A stretch of DNA of 5,049 bases from SZUA-521 sp041738285. Lineage in GTDB: Bacteria > Pseudomonadota > Gammaproteobacteria > Pseudomonadales > Azotimanducaceae. How positions within the stretch are numbered: the first letter of the stretch is position 1; each line of letters begins with the position of its first letter. The DNA lies in assembly GCA_041738285.1 (NCBI GenBank), contig JBGSQB010000104.1, positions 1 to 5,049 on the forward strand, in the 5' to 3' direction. Shown piece by piece: positions 1 through 5,049 of the stretch. A program made the translations under genes and the position numbers. The notes beneath the pieces are model-generated. The model had not been told where the DNA came from. It searched no databases and saw nothing but the letters and a program-made list of their open reading frames with translations.

Positions 1-651
1 GGCGGGCGGGCGCTCGCCAAAGAAATCGGCGCTGATTTTCATATCCAGGACGTCACCGACGAGGCGGCCTGGGTGAAGCTCGTGGACCTGGTCGTCAAGC
101 AACACGGCCGGCTCGACATCCTGGTCAACAACGCCGGCATCGTGTTGCCGGGCACGATTCTCAGCCAGAGCGCGGATGAATGGCGCCGGCAGATGGCGGT
201 CAGCGCTGATGGCACTTTTTTCGGCTGCAAGTCGGCGATTCCCGCGATGGCCAAGAGCGGCGGCGGTTCGATCATCAACATGGCATCGGTCGCCTCCAAA
301 CTCGGTCTTGCGCCGGTGGTCGGATACAGCGCCGCGAAGGGAGCGGTGGAAGCCATCACCCGCGCAGTGGCAGGCTTCTGCATCGGCGCCAAGAACGGTG
401 TCCGCTGCAATTCCATTCACCCCGGATCGATCGACACCCCAATGGTCGCGAACTTCGGCCGCCAGATGGTGGCGGTCGGCCTTGCGCCCGCGCCGACCGG
501 CGACAACGCACCGGATCCAACGCTCGGGCGGCCCGAGGACATCGCAAACCTCGTACTCTTTCTGGCTTCCGACGAAGCGCGCTTCCTCAACGGTCAGGAG
601 TTCGTTGCGGACGCGGGTATGACGATACTGTCCGCACCACTGCCACGCTGA
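1..651 (+). CDS. SDR family NAD(P)-dependent oxidoreductase, 5'-truncated by window edge
   Basis: This is a classical short-chain dehydrogenase/reductase, a cytosolic NAD(P)-dependent alcohol/ketone oxidoreductase. Frame 1 is open from base 1 and 216 residues are visible; with a usual family length of about 250-280, roughly 45 N-terminal residues are missing, including the TGxxxGxG nucleotide-binding loop. Numbering from base 1, the sequence shows a DVTDE stretch near residue 17 (adenine-ring region), the NNAG motif at 43-46, and the catalytic triad Ser96 (in NMAS), Tyr109 and Lys113 (YSAAK), with the expected Ser-to-Tyr spacing of 13. A HPGSIDTPM segment and a C-terminal LGRPEDIANLVLFLASDEA block follow, both typical of the family. 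All catalytic residues are intact, so it should be active. It is the first visible gene of a four-gene operon, 16 nt before the next start. A role in oxidising an alcohol intermediate of the pathway served by the downstream oxygenase is inference; the substrate is unknown. Confidence 0.95.
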   Translation, partial: GGRALAKEIGADFHIQDVTDEAAWVKLVDLVVKQHGRLDILVNNAGIVLPGTILSQSADEWRRQMAVSADGTFFGCKSAIPAMAKSGGGSIINMASVASKLGLAPVVGYSAAKGAVEAITRAVAGFCIGAKNGVRCNSIHPGSIDTPMVANFGRQMVAVGLAPAPTGDNAPDPTLGRPEDIANLVLFLASDEARFLNGQEFVADAGMTILSAPLPR

Positions 652-667
652 CCCTCGGAGCACACGC

Positions 668-1222
668 ATGACGACGCAATCGATCAACTACGACGATGTG
701 AAGCAGTATCGGCTCGATCCAGAGCGCGAACAGGAGTTGGTGAACACAGCCGGCGAATGCGTGTTCATCTGGGCCAATCGATCCGGACATCCGATCGGCG
801 TCATCACCGCCTACGTACCGGTCAAAGGCAAGATCTGGATGACCGCAACGAAAGAGCGGGTCCGCATCAAGGCAATCGCGCGTGATCCGCGGTCGTCGGT
901 GGTGATGACGAGCAAGGGCACGCCGATGGGTGGCGGCAAGACCGTGACCTACAAAGGTCACACCGTCATTCACGATGATCCGAAGACGAAGCTTTGGATG
1001 TACGGCTTGCTTGCCGCAGGTATGACCGCGAGCCGCGACGACGGCAACGCCTTTACGAAGGGGCTGGATCCCGCGATGTTCATCCGTTTTCTCGATACGC
1101 CGGAGCGTGTAGTGCTCGAGTTCACGCCGGAGATGTCCATACCCTTCGACGGCGACAAAATGGCCATGGGGACTGCCGCGGCCTATGCTCAGTTCGCCGC
1201 CGAAGATGCCAAGAAAAAGTAG
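668..1222 (+). CDS. Pyridoxamine 5'-phosphate oxidase-like split-barrel flavoprotein
   Basis: This 184-residue protein resembles the putative PNPOx-like split beta-barrel family, whose members usually bind FMN (or F420 or haem in some branches) as homodimers in the cytosol. The visible family pattern is a barrel strand with a substrate-side GHPIGV turn (residues 40-45), a strand ending KIWMTA (55-60), then K62 and the ERVRIKAIARDPRSSVVM block (63-80), equivalent to the family's lysine/arginine-rich phosphate-contacting segment and RDPR turn. A strand pair around KTVTYKGHTVIHDD (91-104) follows. The C-terminal part is less recognisable and ends in a charged AEDAKKK tail. The ATG at 668 follows GGAG at 657-660 with 7 nt spacing. 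It sits 16 nt after the SDR stop and 17 nt before the VOC start, so it is almost certainly cotranscribed. It is probably not the vitamin B6 enzyme PdxH, because it is short, divergent and placed in a catabolic operon. Cofactor and reaction are unknown. Confidence 0.85.
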   Translation: MTTQSINYDDVKQYRLDPEREQELVNTAGECVFIWANRSGHPIGVITAYVPVKGKIWMTATKERVRIKAIARDPRSSVVMTSKGTPMGGGKTVTYKGHTVIHDDPKTKLWMYGLLAAGMTASRDDGNAFTKGLDPAMFIRFLDTPERVVLEFTPEMSIPFDGDKMAMGTAAAYAQFAAEDAKKK

Positions 1223-1228
1223 CTGACC

Positions 1229-1234
1229 GGGAGG
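1229..1234 (+). promoter_or_regulatory. Shine-Dalgarno site fixing the VOC start
   Basis: GGGAGG lies 5 nt before the ATG at 1240. The open frame of the VOC gene runs upstream to 994 inside the preceding gene, so this site, together with the family-typical N-terminus beginning MIVGMHHVAV, is what decides the start. A second in-frame ATG at 1252 is possible but has no comparable site. Confidence 0.7.
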
Positions 1235-1239
1235 CTTCG

Positions 1240-1692
1240 ATGATCGTTGGTATGCATCATGTCGCCGTCGCCGTACCGGATCTCGACCGTGGGCTTGCTT
1301 TCTATCGCGATCTGCTGGGGTTCGAGGTGGTCGAGCGTGCCGAGTGGAATCGCGACAATCCCCTTGCGGACCAAGCCATTGGTCTACCCAAGTCGGCGGC
1401 GAAGATGGCGATGCTGAAAGCACCGAATGCATTCATAGAACTGTGGCAGTACTCCAATCCCGAACCCGCCGATCGCCGCGCGCGGCCGTGTGACTACGGA
1501 TATCCGCATTTCTGCCTGCAGGTGGATGGCATCGTCGCGGAGTACGAACGGTTGAAATCGGGGGGCATGGAGTTTGTCGGGCCGCCCGTGGATTTCGGCG
1601 TCGCCTCCGCCATCTACGGCAAGGATCCGTTCGGCAACATCATCGAACTGTACGAAATCCGCGACGATCGGGCTCAGCTCGAGCGCAGATAG
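1240..1692 (+). CDS. VOC family (glyoxalase/dioxygenase fold) metalloprotein
   Basis: This 150-residue protein consists of two beta-alpha-beta-beta-beta modules of the vicinal oxygen chelate superfamily. Module one opens with HHVAVAVPDLDRGLAFYRD (residues 6-24) and ends with FIELWQY (65-71). Module two has YPHFCLQVDG (88-97) and ends with KDPFGNIIELYE (128-139). The four positions that bind the metal in VOC enzymes can be assigned as His7, Glu67, His90 and Glu136, the His/Glu/His/Glu pattern seen in glyoxalase I-type members. It therefore looks like a competent metal site rather than a binding-only protein. VOC members include glyoxalases, extradiol dioxygenases, epimerases and resistance proteins; the short length argues against a two-domain extradiol dioxygenase. 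It lies between the flavin-fold gene and the Rieske oxygenase in the same operon, with its stop 12 nt before the next start. A step in ring cleavage, isomerisation or detoxification is possible but is inference. Confidence 0.92.
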   Translation: MIVGMHHVAVAVPDLDRGLAFYRDLLGFEVVERAEWNRDNPLADQAIGLPKSAAKMAMLKAPNAFIELWQYSNPEPADRRARPCDYGYPHFCLQVDGIVAEYERLKSGGMEFVGPPVDFGVASAIYGKDPFGNIIELYEIRDDRAQLERR

Positions 1693-1704
1693 GAACGAAG
1701 GCCG

Positions 1705-3087
1705 ATGAGAGATGATCTGACACAACCCGGTGATCTCTCCTTGCCCCCCGGTGCAGCACGTTGTCCAGGGCCGAGTACGCGCGACATCATCGCGCGCGAC
1801 AATGACCGCCCACCGGATGCTCTGACCCGTGAGTCGTATCAGTTCCTGGGAGATGCCGATCTCCCGTTCGTACGCTATACCTCGCACGCGTTCTTCGATC
1901 GCGAAATCGAGCTCATGTGGTCGCGCACCTGGCAATGGGCCTGTCGTGAGGAGCACATTCCGAAGGTGGGCGACTACGTCGTCTACGATGTAGGTCCGTA
2001 CTCAGTCATCGTCATGCGCAGCGAGGCGGATGTGATCCGGGCCTTCGTGAACTCGTGTCCACATCGCGGCATGCAGTTCTGCGAAGCCGGTTCCCACGGG
2101 AGCGGCAAGCAGTTTCTGCGCTGCCCGTTCCACGGCATGTCTTGGCACCTCGATGGATCGCTGCGTGAGATTCCCTGCCGATGGGACTTCCCGCACATTG
2201 TCGATGACGATTTCCGTCTCACACACGTGCCATGCGATCGCTGGGGCGGTTTCGTGTTCATCAATCTCGACCGAAACGCAGTGCCCCTAGCGAACTACCT
2301 CGAGGTGCTGCCGGATCACTTCGCCAACTGGAAGCTCGAAGACCGGTTCGTCAGCCTGCACATGGAAAAAGTGTTGCCTGGCAATTGGAAGATGGTGGTC
2401 GAAGGATTCCTCGAAGCATTTCACGTGCTCGCCACCCATCCCGAGGGCCTTCGCACCGCAGGGGATGCCAACGCCCAGTACGACATCTTCGGCGCCAACG
2501 TCACCCGGTTCGTCCATACCATCGGCTACCCGAGCCCGCATCTACCCAAGCCGCTTTCCGAGCGCGAGCTGTTTGCCGCGCTCGGTCACAATCCCAACGA
2601 CTTGCCAGAGGGGATGAGCGCGCGCGCCCGTCACGCGTATTTGATGCGTGCGCGCTTGGGCAAGCAGATGGACGTGGACCTCAGTCGCGTGAGCACGAGC
2701 GAGATGCTCGACTCGATCGAGTACCACCTGTTTCCTAACGCGTGTTTCTTCCCTGGCATCAACATCCCGCTCGTGTATCGATTCCGGCCGCTCGACGTCG
2801 ATCACTGCGTTCACGAGATTATGTTGCTGCAACCGGTGCCCGAACACGGACCGCGGCCACCGCCGGCAGAGGTGATCAAACTCGGTATCGACGATCCCTA
2901 TACGAGCGTGCCTGCGTTCGTGGCAACGGGCCTTGCGCATGTGCTCGATCAGGACACGGAGAATTTCCGCCGTCAGCGCGCGGGGATGAAGGCTTCGCTC
3001 AAGAAAGGACAGACGCTCGGTAACTATCAGGAAGCGCGCATCCGCCGATTCCACATGACGATCGACGACTACCTCGCACGCGCGTAG
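1705..3087 (+). CDS. Rieske [2Fe-2S] ring-hydroxylating oxygenase, alpha (catalytic) subunit
   Basis: This 460-residue protein is the large subunit of a Rieske non-haem iron oxygenase, which uses O2 and electrons from a partner reductase (with or without a ferredoxin) to hydroxylate or demethylate its substrate. After an N-terminal leader of about 50 residues, the Rieske domain carries Cys118-Pro-His120 and Cys140-Pro-Phe-His143 as cluster ligands, separated by 19 residues. The catalytic domain has WKMVVEGFLEAFHVLATHP (228-246), placing the mononuclear iron ligands at His240 and His245, with Asp417 in DQDTENF as the likely third. The residue that bridges electron transfer to the Rieske cluster is Glu237, where classical dioxygenases have Asp. 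The ATG at 1705 follows AGGA (1691-1694) and a closer GAAGG (1697-1701). It is the last gene of the operon. No beta subunit, ferredoxin or reductase is adjacent, so the enzyme may be alpha-only with electron donors encoded elsewhere. The substrate is not predictable; all metal ligands are present. Confidence 0.96.
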   Translation: MRDDLTQPGDLSLPPGAARCPGPSTRDIIARDNDRPPDALTRESYQFLGDADLPFVRYTSHAFFDREIELMWSRTWQWACREEHIPKVGDYVVYDVGPYSVIVMRSEADVIRAFVNSCPHRGMQFCEAGSHGSGKQFLRCPFHGMSWHLDGSLREIPCRWDFPHIVDDDFRLTHVPCDRWGGFVFINLDRNAVPLANYLEVLPDHFANWKLEDRFVSLHMEKVLPGNWKMVVEGFLEAFHVLATHPEGLRTAGDANAQYDIFGANVTRFVHTIGYPSPHLPKPLSERELFAALGHNPNDLPEGMSARARHAYLMRARLGKQMDVDLSRVSTSEMLDSIEYHLFPNACFFPGINIPLVYRFRPLDVDHCVHEIMLLQPVPEHGPRPPPAEVIKLGIDDPYTSVPAFVATGLAHVLDQDTENFRRQRAGMKASLKKGQTLGNYQEARIRRFHMTIDDYLARA

Positions 3088-3099
3088 CCCGCGGTTCGA

Positions 3100-3362
3100 T
3101 CAGCGCGACTCGCCAATGAGGTCGGTGATGCCGTCCAAGTCTTCGTGCACCGTCTTCCAGCGCTGGAACTGGGCGACGATGGCCGACGAATTCCCATGCA
3201 GGCGGTTTCGCAACCGGCCTCATTGAATCGCTTCACTTCGGCCGTGACGTCGCAGATGAGCAAGCCGATGTGATGGAAACCCTGCTCACCGCGTTTGAAC
3301 ATCTCACGATAGATCGACGGTGTGTCGTCATGCTGGGCGATGAGCTGAGTCCACTCAGATGC
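3100..3362 (-). pseudogene. Remnant of a second VOC family gene (5'-truncated, frameshifted, internally deleted)
   Basis: Reading leftward from about 3356, one frame encodes TQLIAQHDDTPSIYREMF followed by GEQGFHHIGLLICDV and a helix ending FNEAGCETACMG (to about 3195). This is the end of module one, the linker and the start of module two of a VOC protein of the subfamily with an IELxQQHDDxPS segment before GFHH. From about 3192 the sequence makes better sense in another frame: SSAIVAQFQRWKTVHEDLDG and a short tail ending GESR, with TGA at 3102-3100, resembling the C-terminal helix that ends in a DG-containing motif in that subfamily. The beta strands carrying the second-module metal-binding Glu are missing between the two parts, and the whole first beta-alpha module is absent upstream, where the caspase gene begins. 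It has no plausible start codon or ribosome site. The stop lies 12 nt from the Rieske stop, a normal convergent spacing, so an intact VOC gene probably once stood here. It differs from the VOC protein at 1240 and is not a tandem duplicate of it. Confidence 0.68.
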
Positions 3363-5049
3363 TGACAGAAGGACGTATGAAGACGAACTGCCCCGCTTCG
3401 TGACCGCCATTTTCGATTCGGCCGAACACCGGCGACGGCACACCGGCGGGCGAATCGTCCGAGTTGACGATCCGATCCTTCAGGTGCGCATACATGACGT
3501 CATCCACGAGCACGCCGCGGTTCTCCGTCAACAACTCGACGAGTCGACGGGTGAACACCGAGCCGGGCCGACCGGAATCATCGGTGATCGGATTGGGAAA
3601 GCCCGACGCGATCATGGTGCGCGACTGCTGCAGCATGTAGAACTTCAACTGATCCGAGATATCGGACGCGCTGTACTTCAGCCCGCCCGTGGTGTGCACC
3701 CAACGCCCCGAATAGCAGGAGTCAGCTACGACGAGTACGTGACGCGCGGGCAGTTCGCCGAGCCACGCGGCCAGCTCCAGAGAGGAGATGGCTTGCCCCT
3801 GAAACGCGCCACCGGCTCCCCCCGGCGCGTCCACGCCCAGCCAATACGTCGTGATCTCCGATCCGCTCCCCACCTCTCGACCGCGACCGGCAAAGTAGAT
3901 GACGAGGGAGTCATCGGGTTTCAAGACGCCCTGCACGGACGCCAGCGCATCGAAGATCTGACCGCGGGTGACGTTGTACAGCTCGGTGGTCTTGAACCGG
4001 TACCCGTCGCGGAGCACCTGAGCCACCTCCTGGGCGCCGTTGACCGCGAAGGACATCGGGCGCAGGTTCTGATACTCATCGTTGCCGATCACGAGCGCGT
4101 AGTAGGTTCCCACTTTCACGCCGCGAGGGATGCGAACTCCGGATGTATCGGGCAACGCCGCCAATCGAACGCGCGTGGCCACCGCGGACCGCTCGCTGCG
4201 CAGACTCGCGACTTCGGATTCGTGTTCCTGCAGCTGCGCGAGCACGGATTCATACTCACGACGCAAGGCGGCGAGCTCGCGATCCTTCGTCGTCACCTGC
4301 GTGCGAACCGACTCAACAGATCCAGCCGCCGACGACTGCGCCGCAGCGAGCGAACTTTCGAGCGTTGCTCGCTCCCGTTCGATACGCGCAATGGCGGCCT
4401 GATTCTGCGCTGCCTCACGTTGCGCCTGCGCGAGTGCGGCCTCCGCACTCACCAACTGCTGGGAGCGACTGGCCAGCTGCGCGTCCAACACGTCGCGTTC
4501 GCTCGACACCGTAGCGAGCTTGGCCTTCAGCTGCGCCGCCTCCGATTGACTCGCGGCTATGCGTTGCTCGAGCGCTGCCTGCTGCTGTTCGCCCTCAGCA
4601 ATGGCGCGTGCTTGCGCCTCGCGCTCCGATTCGAGTCTGGCGATGCGACTGTCCGCCGCCGAACTGCTCTGTGCCGTTTCCCCCCGCGCCGCCGCCAGTT
4701 CGACATTGAGGGCGTCCATTGCCGATCGCTGACGTTCGATCGTTGCCGCGGCCGCTGCTCGCTCAGACTGCCACTGTGCGACGGCGACCGTCTTGGCTTC
4801 GAGTTCCTCTCGCACCTGCGCGATCTGAGCCTCGCTCGAAGCCGTGACCCGCTTGAGTTCCGATTCGAGCCGTTGATTCTCGAGCTCGGCGCGCTTGAGG
4901 TTCGCCGCCAGGCTGACCTGCTTCACGTCCAAGTCGGCTTCGAGGCTCGCGATCTGAAACTGTTGATCTTCGATGGTGCGCTGGCGCGTCGCGAGTTCGC
5001 GCTCGAGCGCGGCAACATCCACCTGCGGCGATGCAGCGGGCGCAGATTT
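3355..5049 (-). CDS. Coiled-coil caspase-family (peptidase C14) protein, probable pseudo-caspase, 5' end outside window
   Basis: The frame is open from the right edge to TGA at 3357-3355, giving 564 visible residues. The first internal candidate start is GTG at 5022, but the nine upstream codons are open and no ribosome site is seen, so the true N-terminus, perhaps with a signal peptide, lies outside. Numbering from 5022, residues 1 to about 285 are an Ala/Glu/Gln/Arg-rich heptad coiled coil. A short linker (LAALPDTSGVRIPRG) leads to a caspase-like domain at about 304-550: YYALVIGNDEYQNL (307-320), DSLVIYFAGRG (371-381), YWLGVDAPGG (393-402) and HVLVVADSCYSG (428-439). Cys436 is the expected nucleophile. 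The general-base His of AGHG is Arg380 (CGC at 3885-3883), and the AVxDA motif reads AVNGA. Such bacterial caspase homologues are arginine/lysine-specific peptidases or signalling scaffolds; with the His missing, this one may be a non-proteolytic scaffold. It converges on the catabolic operon and has no evident functional link to it. Confidence 0.92.
   Translation of the reverse strand, partial: KSAPAASPQVDVAALERELATRQRTIEDQQFQIASLEADLDVKQVSLAANLKRAELENQRLESELKRVTASSEAQIAQVREELEAKTVAVAQWQSERAAAAATIERQRSAMDALNVELAAARGETAQSSSAADSRIARLESEREAQARAIAEGEQQQAALEQRIAASQSEAAQLKAKLATVSSERDVLDAQLASRSQQLVSAEAALAQAQREAAQNQAAIARIERERATLESSLAAAQSSAAGSVESVRTQVTTKDRELAALRREYESVLAQLQEHESEVASLRSERSAVATRVRLAALPDTSGVRIPRGVKVGTYYALVIGNDEYQNLRPMSFAVNGAQEVAQVLRDGYRFKTTELYNVTRGQIFDALASVQGVLKPDDSLVIYFAGRGREVGSGSEITTYWLGVDAPGGAGGAFQGQAISSLELAAWLGELPARHVLVVADSCYSGRWVHTTGGLKYSASDISDQLKFYMLQQSRTMIASGFPNPITDDSGRPGSVFTRRLVELLTENRGVLVDDVMYAHLKDRIVNSDDSPAGVPSPVFGRIENGGHEAGQFVFIRPSVSI
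4168..5022 (-). other. Long heptad coiled-coil segment of the caspase-family protein
   Basis: About 285 residues with almost no Pro, Gly or aromatic residues and regular Leu/Ala/Ile spacing between charged and Gln-rich positions, for example RIARLESEREAQARAIAEG and RIERERATLESSLAAAQ. The composition indicates a continuous rod-like, probably dimeric or trimeric, coiled coil. The heptads vary in sequence, so this is not a recent tandem DNA repeat. At the DNA level it creates long antisense open frames on the plus strand (for example 4143-4514) that should not be annotated as genes. Confidence 0.8.

Noticed and set aside
587..1432. Long minus-strand open frame of 281 codons opposite the PNPOx and VOC genes
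   Set aside because: It is antisense to two well-supported genes, its translation is Arg/His/Pro-rich with no recognisable domain, and long antisense frames are expected in high-GC coding DNA.
1384..1956. Minus-strand open frame of 190 codons spanning the VOC/Rieske junction
   Set aside because: It runs across two real genes on the other strand and shows no family pattern.
3079..3107. CGCGC/GCGCG inverted repeat as a possible terminator between the convergent genes
   Set aside because: The stem is only 5 bp with a loop of about 19 nt and no T-run follows, so it is not a convincing intrinsic terminator.
3188..3193. GAATTC (EcoRI site) at the internal break of the VOC remnant, suggesting a cloning chimera
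   Set aside because: A single 6-bp site is expected by chance. Sequence on both sides still belongs to a plausible VOC gene in the same orientation, and there is no vector sequence.
3069..3443. The 125-codon minus-strand frame as an intact small gene
   Set aside because: Its N-terminal part is the caspase C-terminus read out of frame and its C-terminal part is out-of-frame and Rieske-antisense sequence. Only the middle is real VOC peptide, so it is a pseudogene remnant.
4130..4514. Plus-strand open frames opposite the coiled-coil region
   Set aside because: They are antisense to the caspase-family gene, and their Arg/Ser/Ala-rich composition is a by-product of the heptad codons.
4168..5022. 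Coiled-coil DNA as a tandem repeat array
   Set aside because: The similarity between units is at the level of heptad composition only; no repeated DNA unit of fixed length could be found by eye.

Overview
The window comes from a high-GC bacterial chromosome. GC-rich third codon positions, long antisense shadow frames and the family types suggest a proteobacterium with broad catabolic capacity, such as a steroid- or aromatic-degrading gamma- or alphaproteobacterium. That placement is inference; no taxonomic marker is present.

Bases 1-3087, plus strand: a tight four-gene operon with gaps of 16, 17 and 12 nt. It encodes the C-terminal three-quarters or so of a classical short-chain dehydrogenase/reductase (SDR), a flavin-type pyridoxamine-phosphate-oxidase-like protein, a small VOC (glyoxalase-fold) metalloprotein, and a Rieske [2Fe-2S] non-haem-iron oxygenase alpha subunit. 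An oxygenase, a dehydrogenase, a VOC protein and a flavin-fold protein together look like part of a catabolic route for a ring-containing or similarly hydrophobic substrate. The substrate cannot be read from the sequence. No ferredoxin, reductase or beta subunit lies in the window, and the operon promoter must be upstream of base 1.

Bases 3100 to about 3362, minus strand: the wreck of a second, different VOC gene, convergent with the operon. It has lost its first module, has an apparent internal deletion and changes frame before a plausible native C-terminus.

Bases 3355-5049, minus strand: a large caspase-family (peptidase C14) protein whose 5' end is outside the window. About 290 residues of Ala/Glu/Gln/Arg-rich coiled coil precede a caspase-like p20 domain. 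The catalytic Cys is present in a standard DSCYSG motif, but the catalytic His of the usual AGHG motif is Arg (AGRG), so this is probably a pseudo-caspase. Its stop codon lies at the broken edge of the VOC remnant, which suggests the caspase gene was joined here by a rearrangement that destroyed the VOC gene.

No tRNA, rRNA, CRISPR array, insertion sequence or convincing terminator was seen. Apart from the 12 bases between the two convergent stop codons, the 3088-3354 interval is filled by the VOC remnant.
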